NCBI GenBank assembly: GCA_030141605.1
Contig: JAQGDQ010000268.1
Span: forward strand, 16,281 to 80,280
Reading direction: 5' to 3'
Source of the DNA: Tubiluchus corallicola
Taxonomy: Eukaryota > Priapulida > Priapulimorpha > Priapulimorphida > Tubiluchidae
Length of the DNA: 64,000 bases
Numbering within the stretch: position 1 is the stretch's first letter; every line of letters begins with the position of its first letter. Shown piece by piece: positions 38,491-50,559 of the stretch. Below the pieces are notes generated by a model, which had not been told where the DNA came from, did no database searches, and saw only the letters and a program-made list of their open reading frames with translations. The position numbers were made by a program, and so were the translations under genes.

Positions 38491-39119
38491 TTCTAAGAGT
38501 GGGCATATAGACATGAATAGCTTATTTTTTTATTGTCCAACGTTTGGGAATCCTTATTGGAAGAAGCATCAATGATATTTTATTCTTAAGCTAAATGTTT
38601 AACCAAATCAATACAGTTTGTGCCGAATTCGCATTTTTACTGTGCATACGCGTCTTGGCACAAACAAAGTTTGCCAGCACGTCTGACTATGTTAAAATAT
38701 TTAGGTTGTAAAACACTGAAGCTTTATTCATTGAAGCTTATTTGCTCTGTCAAAAATTTAAAACAAAATAACCTGTAAAGACTACAACACTTACAACAAA
38801 TGCAGGCACTAGTCTGGGGTAATGAATTCATTCCAGAGATATCTAAATAAGCGGTTTTTTGTATTATGATCAATCAGTGATCGTGGATTGATCATTTCTC
38901 AGAAGGGGTACCTTTTTATGAAAATGCCTTATTTTACCTATTTGAGCGACTTGCCTGTAGACTGCATAGACTGTTAATTTTGGGGGAGTTGGATTTCACT
39001 AGCTAGGAAAAATCTTATTTGAAAAGTTTAGGTAATATGCCATTCGTTTGTAATCCACGTTTTTTCAGACATCAAAAATCTTTTGGAATTTATAAATTTG
39101 AAACCTACCCATCCCCTAT

Positions 39120-39860
39120 AACGTAGTGTAGCTAAATAACCCGTGTTGCTAAATGGTACCATGTCCCTCTTAAATCCAAATGGATACCTGTCCTAAACAG
39201 TATGTGTCCAATTAATCTACATATCTAAATAACCTATGTATCCAAATCATCTGCTTTAACATTACCATATATTAGATTTAATTTATTCATAATCCTAGTT
39301 TCAAGATTACTTTAGTAGTATAATTCAATTTTTGAACCAAACATGGCCGAAATAAAGAACATGTAAGTCCGGACTGAACTCCAATTTGAACTAGTTTCCT
39401 TGGCTAATAGGTGACGTATATGTCCAAATTGCAAGTTCTGACTTTCAGGATGACTTGCTTATGTATGTTCGAATTACTTACGTATCAAAATAACTTGTAT
39501 GTAAAGAACTTATGTCCCAAAAATTACATAATGTAAATGATTTTGACTTAAGTGTCCAAGTCAGTTGCATGTTCAAATATCATTTGTGCCCAAATGACCT
39601 AAGTAATCAAAATACCTTGTGCCCAAGTTACCTTGCATCCAAACATCTTATGTGTCCAAAATATCTAGTGTCCAAATGTCCTCTGTCCCCTTGTGTTGCA
39701 GTCTTCTATGTTTCCCATGGAAAATATCTAGTGTCCAAAACATCTAGTGTTTGAATGGCATATATGTGTCAAAAAAATCCTTTGTCCACATAACCTATGT
39801 TACAAATGGCCCACGTGTCCAAAATCTTTGTGTCGACGTAACTTGTGTCCAAAAACCCTG
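39120..39860 (+). repeat. Degenerate about 20-bp minisatellite, plus orientation
   Basis: More than 20 diverged units of TTGTGTCCAAATGACCTA (for example GTGCCCAAATGACCTAAG, GTGTCCAAAATATCTA, CTATGTATCCAAATCATCT), with an interruption at about 39260-39360. The open frames across it are by-products of the repeat. Confidence 0.7.
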
Positions 39861-41444
39861 TAAACCCAAGGTTCCCAGAAGTTTCAAGTTTTCGTGTACG
39901 CGTATAAAATATTTCAATGTTCCCTCTAATTGCATCTCTCTTACTCACGGAATGAGTTTATACACTGTAGCCTTGTTAACTTGCTGTGTAATGGCATAGT
40001 AGATTTATTCATCTGTGAATTAATGAGATTTGTACATGAGTAAAGTGGCGAGGAATGTGTGGAAGAGTGCGCATGGAATTAAATTTTTTCACAAGTGAAA
40101 GCTGAGAATTTGAAACTACATTTTGACTGTAATGTTCTTTGACAAGACTTTCTATGTATTTGTGTCTGGCGATTTTTTGCTCAGAAATTTGCAAACTGTG
40201 TTGATTATTACCCTGAGTAGTACTTTTTGCATGGTGTGGATAAGAAGAAAATTTTCTGTGCACAATTAATATAACATAAAATGATGTTGTTTTGTTAATG
40301 ATTAGAATGTCTGCCCGCAGGAAACGCATTTGGACGCTTCGAGTCCATATTGTCTGTAGTGTGCCATGATCGGAATGGGTTCATCCTTTTAAGCAAACGT
40401 AATTTAAATAACGGTCTTGGACACGGTGTTATATTACGCAAATTCAGTATAGGGCTGATCGTAGGGCTCTTCTTATCATGTCACCTACCCTTTTCAGTTC
40501 TGTGCTGTGCGCTGTTGCATTTGGGCTGATTAGAAATTAGTTACACATAATTCAAAACATATTACTATTTTGATTTAAATTGACATATTTAGATTTGGCT
40601 TGATCAATAGCAACGTGAGAGCTTGTCAGATTTCCACTTTGATGAAATTTCTTTAAATTTATGGTTGTAAATTGAACATTTAGATGCAAAGGTAAAAGAA
40701 GGAAAATTCAACAGACGTCGTTTATTATTCAAACATTATTCGGAATTATAGGCTTTCACCCTGTTTAGCTGAACCCGGCAAGTGAGCATAGGTATACCAA
40801 CGCAACGAGATAATATTACGACTGCCTGGATTATTGTATTTCATTAAATTTGCAAAGAAAATAGCGGGCTGAGCAAATTCGTAAGTTAATTGTTTCCGTA
40901 GCTCCCACTCCCTAGGATTTGAATCCTGAGTGCTCTAAATTCGAATTCATTAAAAAATTCACACATCACGTGTTTAAGTTGTGGTTTCTTGTCTGGCAAT
41001 TTGGTTCTATTTGGCTGGCATTTTTTAACTATTAATTTCGTTTTTGTAACGTGTACGTGTACTTTCATCTCTCAACTAAACAACATAATTAGAACAGGAG
41101 ACGCTTTTCTCCAGTTACGCGTTTGACCCGCGTCTGTGAATCTCACTAAGTTCATAGCTTATCTTATGAATCAGTTAATTACAAGGCAACGAGTAGAGCA
41201 GCACATGGACGATAAAAATTCAGCATCTGTGTTGCTTTTCAAATTTCACTTTCATTAGCTGTGCTTTCTGCAAGGTTGCGCGACTTTGTTCTACTTTCAC
41301 GCATTTTCTCTACGTGCGTTAATCGCTTTTGCTCTCATAATGGCACTGACCAACTGACATACATTCTGTCAAAATCGCTTTCGCTTTTTCTATTTTGCTA
41401 AAACTGGTTCATGATCAAGAACGTCGACAATGGAGTGTGTATCG
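39861..41444. other. Intergenic, nothing recognisable
   Basis: No supported feature. Short open frames on both strands lack domains. Confidence 0.45.
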
Positions 41445-41557
41445 GATGAATGTCATGCTTCAAGGCTCTCACCACCCGTCCTGCAGCTACTGTTATACTG
41501 CAGGTATGCTATTAGATGATTGTCATGCTTCGAGGGTCTCCTCACCCGTCCGGCTGC
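41445..41557. repeat. 43-bp direct repeat, two copies at 70-bp spacing
   Basis: GATGA(A/T)TGTCATGCTTC followed by AGG(C/G)TCTC and CACCCGTCC occurs at 41445 and 41515. Between them is CTGCAGCTACTGTTATACTGCAG with its own short palindrome. Confidence 0.75.
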
Positions 41558-41869
41558 TTGCTACGTGTATGTAGTGAGGGCCTTGGAATGATTTTATTAC
41601 GGTGAAGGTTGGGTTGGTGCTCAATGAATGGGTGACTGTTTTACAACGCTGAGCTGACATTGGATTTGATAAGTTTTACAGCGTAAATCAAGTTGATCAA
41701 CTTTCGCTGTATCTATCTGTAGACCCCTGTAGTGTCAGATACTAATTTTTTTCTATTGTATTCAGTTATTTTTTCCAGCGTTGTGTGAAATTTCTGACAA
41801 GTTTTGTCGGGAATCTATACTTAATGATAGCAAGAAAACAGCGCGAAAGTACAACATATTTCATATCTA

Positions 41870-42350
41870 ATCAGATACTCTTTGAACACACTGTGTCCAT
41901 CATCAGTTAAATAAAAACGAAAAGAATGGATCTTAGTACTTCAAATAGAATGGAAAACCAATTAGAATAATGTTATAATAAAGAATTAGAACAAAGACAG
42001 TGGAACTGATGTTCCATTGGAATTTAAGCTGTGTTATCAAATTTTAATGTGCCAGTTTCCTTTTTTCTTAGAAAAATAATCATTAGATGACGATGAAAAA
42101 ATTTTAAAGTTAGTATTAGAAATAGGGTGACCACACTGACCAGTGAGATTATTGTGGTCTGTTATAGCAGAATCTTCAGACACAATAATTTCTGTCCCAG
42201 TTAGCAGAGATGCCGTAATGGCTTCCAGTTTTTGTGATTAAGTGACACTTTGTTTTGCCATAGTAAAATTGCAGTTACTACACGAATATTTACATTTAGG
42301 ATATTGAAAATTCTGCCCAAATTATAAAGAGACACAATATTGTCTGGTCA
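41870..42350 (-). mobile_element. Retroelement remnant, possibly Penelope-like
   Basis: On the minus strand CTGATGA (41906-41900) is followed by a 6-bp stem, GGACAC-AGT-GTGTTC, then AAAG. This is a hammerhead-like order with the second core box altered. Upstream on that strand, 42100-42330 gives a degenerate Cys/His-containing reading (for instance YPKCKYSCSNCNFTMAKQS, stop, then DHNNLTGQCGHP). It resembles a decayed retroelement 3' end; the family is uncertain. Confidence 0.35.
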
Positions 42351-43059
42351 CTCTAGTTCTCGTTTCTGCTATATTGTTTGTTAAAAACCAAAGAAAGTTT
42401 ACACAGTAAATTTGACAACCCAATTTTAAATTCCATTCGAACAATATTCCACTGCGTTTGTTTTAGTCTTTTAGTTTGCATTATTTTTATTGTTTTTTTT
42501 TGCGTTCTGTTTAAAGTTGTCAGTCTTTTCATTTATCATCATCATTTTATTGGACCGAGGATGCACACAGCATGTACGGAAGCTAGCTGATTAAATTTGA
42601 AATGTGTTATATTTTCGTTGTTGTATGTTGTTTCGTTGCTGCCTTTATCAGTCGTTAAGTTGTTGGATCAGTAACAATATATTGTGTGGAATAGAAAAGA
42701 TAATTTCTTTTGTGATTTCTTAAAGTTTATTTCTTGTAAATGTATTTAAACATTTCCTAAGTTGTAGTCAAGCATCACATTAATGTCTGGCTTAACGAGG
42801 ACAAACAAAATTTAATTCATTCGCATCTCTTGCCAAACGAACCTCGCTGCGGGCATATTGAAAAAAATGACGAAAATTGGTGGACAGCAATCACAACTGT
42901 TGTGTAAAAGTGTTGTTGTTTAACTGTAATGCACAATGTCTACAATAAATTTAAATAAATAACCAGAAAAAATGCTTGGTTGACGCTTGCCCATTGGCTG
43001 TTTCAAGTTCAACTCAGTCAACTGTCAAATTGCTAATGCGACAAAAGTGTATCCTTCTG

Positions 43060-43160
43060 AATGGGACAAGCAGTATGTTTTTTTTAATAAAAACACGAAT
43101 TTTGTCGGCGTCATCCTTAATTCTAGTCTGTCTTTTTCAAAGCACATTAACCTCTGCATA
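43060..43160 (+). pseudogene. Possible non-LTR reverse transcriptase fragment
   Basis: NFVGVILNSSLSFSKHIN resembles the F(K)YLGVILD..LSFS.HI motif found near the end of reverse transcriptase in CR1/Jockey/I elements. The surrounding frame is short and shows no other domain, so this is weak. Confidence 0.3.
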
Positions 43161-43390
43161 TATTTTACATATCAATGTACCTTTTCAAAGAAAAATTCTG
43201 GATGCAGCCTAGTTTTAAACGTGAAAATACACATTACTAATGATTTTTTAACACACAAATGTGTTAACTTTATGTAATCCAAGTCGCGGGACAAATTTAT
43301 TAGTGCAGGTTTTTGCTAGCAATAATGTGAAACGCTGTACATAAATACTCCTGTAAAATATTTATGCACTTGCTAGACTGACACGTCGTA

Positions 43391-43522
43391 TAACTTTATA
43401 GCGCGTTTTAGCAGCCGGAAACCGGCGGAAAACCCGTCCAGATACAAGCTGTGTTTTAGCTTGCATGCTGGAAGAAATGTAAACTCAGCGTCTGCCGGAA
43501 TTTCCGGCGTATAAAGAGTTAA
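43391..43522. mobile_element. Possible short piggyBac-like MITE
   Basis: The right end reads GCCGGAATTTCCGGCGTATAAAGAG before TTAA (43519-43522), and the left reads TAACTTTATAGCGCG...CAGCCGGAAACCGGC. The imperfectly inverted ends and the TTAA at one side fit a piggyBac-type insertion with a mutated left target site. Confidence 0.3.
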
Positions 43523-43794
43523 TACACTTTAAACAGTGTTAGAAATGGTATAGTTTTTATAACTTCAGTTCATCATTTATCACGTCTGTAATATTGTCAA
43601 TAATAATTATCGTATTAATGCACATACAAATTTGTAGATATGTAATGTAATATTTTAGTATTTTTATTCTTATGGTTTTTAACTTAGACTAATTGACACA
43701 ATTACGCACATCAGTGTGTCACTAACTAGTTATACACCTATTTTTATGTGTGATGTAACTTTTTTACTCTGCACTAGTGTGTATATTATGTATA

Positions 43795-43801
43795 CATACA
43801 C

Positions 43802-43836
<35 letters not shown>
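43795..43836. repeat. (CA)n microsatellite
   Basis: About 20 CA units with one CG interruption. The reading frame through it is not a gene. Confidence 0.95.
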
Positions 43837-43839
<3 letters not shown>

Positions 43840-44282
43840 GTATATAATAAGGCTATAGCGGGTACAAAAAATAAACAGGCCGTGATCAGTAGAATAATTC
43901 TTGAACTTGTTGATCATGTCTTCAGCACCACATGTCTACACAATGTGTATATTGCTACGTTTGCATTTGTTTCAGTTAGCTTACACCACAGGCCTAGTGA
44001 AATTAAACAGAATTTTAAAACCGATAACGTATTTTAGCATCTTTTTGTAAATTTCTTGCGTCACTGTATCAAAATAAATTCGCAAAAAAACTCAGGATAG
44101 CCTGTGATTGCAACAGTTTATGTTACTCATGTGACGATGAAATAAATCACAAGAATGAATGCAAAAGAATGGAACTCAACCTACGCTTGAACCAGTCTTT
44201 TGGAACTACAACTCCGCTTACATAATGCCATAATCATTATTCATTACGCTATCCAACATCTTATGCATTATTATTTATGATG

Positions 44283-44375
44283 TTGGAATTGCCCGGTTGG
44301 AAAGAGTACAACCGACAGTGCAACAGTCTGGAGCATCGTATTTTGCAACTAAAAAGCTGCGAGTTCGAATCCCCG
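44283..44375 (+). mobile_element. tRNA-like sequence, probable SINE head or tRNA pseudogene
   Basis: TTGCCCGGTTGG (44289-44300) resembles an A box, and GAGTTCGAATCC (44361-44372) is a near-perfect B box of an RNA polymerase III promoter, 60-70 bases apart. No clean cloverleaf or 3' acceptor stem is visible, so it is not a functional tRNA gene. Confidence 0.45.
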
Positions 44376-46019
44376 TTAATGATGTCTGCGTTATGTTTCT
44401 TTGTATTATTTTCCAGTTCATACTGTTTGTACATTTTGCAAAATGCTTATATAAGGTTTTGCTAGCTTCTAAAAATATGCTAGTTTGTAGTTTCCTTAAA
44501 ATTGTTTTGAATGTGCTAATGTTAAAATGCGAAATTATTTTGCAATTGTCTGAAACTCGCTGATAAGTAATAACTGGGGAAGCAAATACTTGTGTGGTTA
44601 TGTTGTGTGAAAGGCTGATAAGAAAAGCAACACAGGACTTAGTTACGAATTAGCCTGGTGATTGGTCACTTGTCAAGAAATCATAGTTTTGAATGATATT
44701 GCTAAAACGAAATTGAATTCCTAAGTAATCAAGCATGACGAATTCAATGGGATTCACAAGTATGCCCTTCACAGTCTTGAGTTACGGAAAACTTGTGAAA
44801 AAGTGAGCACAACAGTACTTACTACAAAAAATTAACTACAAAATTTTGTTAACTGCAAAAAATTTTCATTTGAAAACTGCCACGTAAAGAATCTCCAGAA
44901 TCTTAACACAATTTTTGACACAGCCAAAAACGTCCTCTTGTTTCTTCTTAGAATCGAGCTAATAGTTATGAACAGTTGCTGATTGCGTAATTATTGTCAC
45001 TTATAAGTAATCACCTAGCATTGTGGTGATATTTTGTCTACAAGAAGAGTTTATAAATAACTTTATTACGTTAATCATTCACTATGACATGAAGCCACGT
45101 TTTAGCTGGATGGGCCGGTATCAGGGCCCTGGGAAGCCAGTCGTGTCACGTGTGTGAGAGGGACTGTTGTTATGGCATTATTGATCAGCATTGCGCTTGC
45201 AGCGCTAAATTCTGTACGGTTTCGGTTATTTCACTGTGACTCATGAATCCTTGTCATTGCATTAAAAGACGTTGCGATGTTCTGACAGAGATAAGAGATC
45301 AGGAGTGATTAATTTTGCGCAGAAGGGCCTTGCCCTGTGCTGAAGGTTGGTGACTACATATGACTAACACTGGTACTTGACATGTTTACATGTTTTACTT
45401 TCCTTGGATCTTGTCGTATAAAAAGACAATATTGAGCATCTTGCATTGGCCGTGAAATCACCATTTTTTCTTGCAAACAGGTGCAGTGGAAATAACTTCA
45501 ATTCAAATGAAATGAAAATTGGCATGAAAAGTAGACTTTTTAACAAATTTTTGATGTCAAGTCCATCTACGCGACAGTTAGTTTACACAAGAGATGACTA
45601 AAGCTTAGCTAACAAACCTTTACTATCTTGGGTTATCATTACATTGTATTACATCATTCGAAAATGTATAATACTGCTCCTGTGTCAAATACAGGAAATG
45701 TAACCTCCCAGTCACTGATCATCTGAGAAATGACACTTAGCGCGCGTGAATTACCTCAGCATCAAGTGCAAATATAAGTTTACCACTTATTTAGGCTTCC
45801 AACTTTTTGCCTGCCATTTGTACATCAATAACAAATATGTTCACATTCATTAATTACTTGTCATTGGCGCGCAAATGTCAACCACAAAGTTCAAAGCCTA
45901 AAGTGACTAACAAACCTTTATTGTCAGAGACTGTGTTAAAGTAAATTTAAGATCAGAAAAAGGTCCTAATGGGAAATTCGTGCTGAATGGTAAATATGCG
46001 GTAATGGGAAATACGATGA
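44376..46019. other. Intergenic, nothing recognisable
   Basis: No supported feature in this AT-rich stretch. Confidence 0.45.
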
Positions 46020-46160
46020 ATTATTATTATTATTATATGCGTGTTTGATCGAAGAACCAAGTGGAACAATTTTTCTAGTGTTGGCATGATAACCCAAACA
46101 TGGAATTGAACCCACAAACTCCTCAATGAAAGCAAATACGCTATCCTCGTAGCTATTCCT
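46020..46160 (-). mobile_element. tRNA-derived SINE with (AAT)n tail
   Basis: On the minus strand: A-box-like TAGCTACGAGGATAGCG (46155-46139) with a perfect GCTA/TAGC D-stem, B box GGTTCAATTCC (46112-46102), a body of about 65 bases and a (TAA)n tail at 46036-46020. Head, body and microsatellite tail in this order are the hallmark of a SINE. Confidence 0.6.
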
Positions 46161-48948
46161 AAGACATAGCACGTTTTGCTTACATTGAACTGCCACTTCC
46201 AAAAATCGCTAACTCTTCCCAGCTGAAGCCGACGACCTTGAGTTGGTGCTGCTAGTCATTCACCTCTAAGCCTGGGTTTCATCATTTCTTTGATTGCATC
46301 ACTTTCGTTATGTGAGTGCACGCTACACGCCATGGAGTGGGGCGTCAGTTCTGTTAAGTGAAATTGATTTCCAGCATCAATATTTTATTTTAACAACCAT
46401 ATGTGGCTTACACGCTTTCAAACATATCGCGGTGGCTTTGTTGTATCGTGGGGCATTTAGGTGAAATTAGAGGTGGTTTTTGTTCAGGTGGGGTTTTGGC
46501 GCGCATAGGGAATTTGTATGTTTATTCTGTATTTGCACCTGGCTGTTGGGACCAACCGTTAATTGGTTTTTCACTATAACGGTTATCGTGCAAGCGATAA
46601 AAGCTTGTACAGTTCATAAATCCTCCTCTGTTGTGTGCTAATCCAGCTTTTAACAACAATTCACATTACCAGTTGTATGAATTTGACTTCCTTGCAATGC
46701 GTTCGCTGTAGAAATGTTTTTAAAATTCTTTACCATGAAATTTTAAGTGCACATGTAACGTGTAATCATATAAACCTTGAATTAAAATTTATATACATGT
46801 ATATGTATATGTCCGCAACGGGTCTTAAGTATATAACTCTATAACTATTCATTAGATCTTAATCTTCATTACAGTTGCTTTTCGGGGTTTTACGGTCTTG
46901 CTGGTTAGTACACTTTCAGTTCAGCTTACCGGGAAATTTAATTCAGTTATTTGTAAACCTTTTTCCCAGTTTCTTTCATCACTGAATGCTGAACGAGATT
47001 TTATATTCGTATCAGTAAATGTTCTTTTAACTACGATAGGTCTGTCTGATTTTGTTTACTGCCGTTCTTTTAAATTCTATATCTTTTACAGAAATTTTAT
47101 TGTTAGATTTATGGTTGGCCAATAAACAAAATTTAAATGTAGAATTGCGTGAGGTGGACGATTGATTAGTTTAACATTTATAACAGTTGCTGCTGTGGCA
47201 AGGTTGGTTGAATATTGGGATGTTGATGAAAATGTAATGCGAAAATTAGTAGCGAAATAACCAAGGCTTCAAGGGTGCTGGAGAAGCAATACAACAAAAA
47301 CAGCAACCGACACAACAACCGTAACACAAAAACAGCAACAGGAACAACGGCAGCAGCAGCATCAATACGTAGTTGATATTAGTGGAACTCTTGGAATCAG
47401 TTAGTTTTTCTGTATCCATAATTTAAGTAGGTCTTTTACCGTGCTGTTTGTGTTTTTGGTACATCGCAGAATTTCGTAATTTTGAATTTAGTCTTGCATT
47501 TATTCATGATAACGCAATTTAAGGTGATATGGTTGACAGGTGTTGAAACTTTCGCTGCCGTCATTGCCTGTCCCTGTCCACGTGATAGTCACAGCTGTCA
47601 GTTCTGTTTTTACTGCCAAAATTACCGAGTACCTAAAGTGGTATACAAGCTTAACGGGATGGAGTACATGTTAATAATTTATGACAGAATCCTAACAGGC
47701 GGTATGACAGTTTGACACAGATGGTACCTGAACAGGTTGAAGCCCGCTCTTGTCTCTGGGCACGTGACAGTCCACATTTATTGACACATATCACAGACTC
47801 TAGGGGCAATGACAGCAGGGCGTTGTATTGTAATTAATATTAATGCAGCGTACGTCTATTTGACCACAATCTTATCGACTTGCACTGTGCAGTGTTTGCC
47901 AAGCCATGGCTTCTTATTCGTACACCTTCACGGCGGTGATTGTGACGGAAATGACGCTTTTCGCAGGCTTCATGTTATGTACACGTGTTTATTGGAATAG
48001 GTGGATAGGCGAAGATGGCAGTGTTCTGTGTTCAAACCGCTGCTGCCTCTCGGTTGCATTTGTTCGTTACAAACTTTATAAATGAATATCGTTTATTCGA
48101 TCCTGTTTTCATAATCAGTTTTCGACTTCCTACCTGTTCAGTGTTTGTGAATTATCGCTTGTTTGTATTCTGTTTGTGTGCTTATTTCATTGTTATTATT
48201 TCTTTATATACTTGTTATGATTTATTTGTTGCTGAACCACTGCACATGCGATCGTTTGAACAATAACTGTACTGCTAATAAGAATATATGATTTTAAGTT
48301 TAGTGTTTGTTTTTCACCTTGAAAATTAGATAAAATCAATTACGATATTGATACTATTTTTCAAAAATAGTTTCATACCTCTGTCATAATTAAGGAGAGG
48401 GCATTTCGTAGAAAATTGCCACAAGAAAATTAATCTGAAATCAATCAGTATCTGAACGAGCCTTCAAGCGTAACTTCATGTACCTTTGAACAGTGAGAAC
48501 TAAGAACGAAGAATTGCTGATTTTGGCAAGGTACCAAATTTTCTGTTGTCTGTAATTAAGAGCAAGTTGCCTTCTTGCATTGAATTTGCAGAGTAATTAA
48601 TTATAGCCCACATACGTATTATAGTGTTATTGTTTAAGGTGTTTCCCTTTAGGGTTCGTCTTAGTAATCAACCGAGTACAGCGAACGCTCTGCGAAGTTT
48701 GCCTCTTGAGGGAAAGTCGTATTTTCTCGCTTTCAGGCAATTCAAGAGCGGAGAGTTGTTATTAACTGAGACAAGTTAGCAGGCTGAATACCGCCGTGTT
48801 GTAAACTTGACAAAAGTGAAAACGTTTCATTGTCTCGTGACACATTTGTCCACTGACACAATTGTGTCATGTTCACTTTCCAATGTAATTAACTACACTT
48901 GAAGATTGGCAGAGATATAAGACCTGCTGGGTTATGGTCAACAGAAGA
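46161..48948. other. Intergenic with one low-complexity tract
   Basis: Apart from the CAA/CAG-rich tract no feature is supported; open frames of 60-83 codons show no domain. Confidence 0.4.
47285..47370 (+). repeat. CAA/CAG-rich low-complexity tract
   Basis: Repeated AACA, CAGCAAC and CAGCAGCAGCA words. No extended frame around it suggests coding. Confidence 0.7.
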
Positions 48949-49140
48949 AGGTTCTTGTTAGGTTCTATGTTATTTTGTGGGTTATACTTTTTCTGTTTGT
49001 TGCTACAGTACAGGTTCTACTTTGTTTTGACTCTTTTACAACATGCAGGTTCTACTTGACTTTATTTTGTGGGTCTTTTTACTACACGTAGGTTCTACTT
49101 AATTTTTGAGTCATTTTACCACATATAGGTTCTACCTATG
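48949..49140 (+). repeat. Degenerate tandem repeat of 35-50 bp
   Basis: AGGTTCTAC recurs at about 48960, 49012, 49047, 49090 and 49127, each time followed by TTTTGT/TTTTGA and then TTTTAC(T/C)ACA. Units vary in length. Confidence 0.65.
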
Positions 49141-50463
49141 TTTGTGGACTTTACATGGGTAGTACATTATGAATGACACATTCGTATAAAGTTTCTGTTC
49201 CATACGATATGCATTGTAGCTGCCTGGTGTCTTTTGCTCCGCAATATGTAATAAATATCCCCGAATGTAATAAATTCAAAAAATTCTCGTTGATGCTACT
49301 AGTTTGTGTGACAGTGCCGCCTGTAAAACATCCTTCTTCAGCGAATAACCCTTAGCTACTCTGCCTTCAGTGATGTGGGCGGTACGTAGTAACGATCAAT
49401 GCTTGTTATGTTTTACTGGGTTAACACATCTCTCAATTGCCCAGTCTGGGATCTTCTGTTAACTAGTTATTTTCATGCATGTTTGTTGTGTCATAAAAAC
49501 CTGTTGATGATCTGGTAAAAATGTTCCATTACGAATTTACTGTTTAAGTCTATTTTTACACTATCTGTTCTTCGTCGGATCAATTTCGTAAAATTAGGTT
49601 TTGATCAGATGATTTCATTTTTGTTGAAAATGCCCTATTAAATAATAATTGTATGTGGGTGCGGTATTTTGGTTTTCACGAATTTTTCTGTTTGATAATT
49701 AATGGTTTCTTTTTTTTAAATCAAACGTACACTTCTTAAACATTATCAATTTATGGTGTAATAGTAATATATCAACAGAGCTATATCAAATTTTTTAAAT
49801 CCTAATGTTGCCGGCATACTTTAAAAAACTTTATTTTATTCTATGTATGGCTTCGTACGTTTTCAGCGTACAAGACGTGGTTAAAAGTTGTGGTTTGACA
49901 AACTATAAGCTTAATGAAAGCTCTGGTAACATCTCTTGACTAGTTTCGTGAGTCCAGTTGTATGTCGAAATGTAAGTTCCATTTTGCCAATAGATACCAT
50001 CAACAAAGGTGTTTATATCACATGGAATCCTTTCTCATTTTTTTATCTACAGCAAGTTTGCTGCAAAATCTCATTAATTGATTTTTAAAACTTTAATTAC
50101 AAATCAATGGCTGCAGAAATTCCTACCTTGGCGTTCCCATCTGCTTCTCTTAGTTTGTGTACTGAGACGCCATTCGACCACATCAGGAATATGAGTCATC
50201 ACTCTGGTTATTAATCAAGCTTGCATAGCTAATGAATACGTCCGTTGTTGTGGTGATGAGGACGCTACCATCTGTCCTGATGCAGCTGATGTATCTGAGG
50301 CTGAGGTCTTTGTGTGAAGAGAGGGGGGAGTACGCCACTTGCGTGTAATTACTGTATGCGTGTGTTTGGAAGTGTGTAATTGCTCCAGGAGCGTAGGGGA
50401 TTTTACTCACCGTTTTTCAACTTGTGGATACACTGTGTTTGAAATGTGAAATAGTACAAATCC

Positions 50464-50559
50464 ATGGCATAAACCCACGAATGTTGAATTTTGAAACTAA
50501 ACATATCCGTGATGGAATAAACCCACAACTGCTGAATTTTTAAACTAAACAGACTCGAA
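50464..50559. repeat. 48-bp tandem duplication, two copies
   Basis: ATGG(C/A)ATAAACCCAC and GAATTTT.AAACTAAACA occur in both units. Confidence 0.75.

Noticed and set aside
39512-39999. Two adjacent plus-strand open frames of about 80 codons with similar peptides
   Set aside because: Their repeated peptide pattern comes from the underlying 20-bp minisatellite, not from a protein family.
40895-40930. GGATTCAAATCC word resembling a B box on the minus strand
   Set aside because: Palindromic by itself and no A box at the right distance.
43777-44037. Open frame with a His-Thr repeat
   Set aside because: Created by the (CA)n microsatellite.
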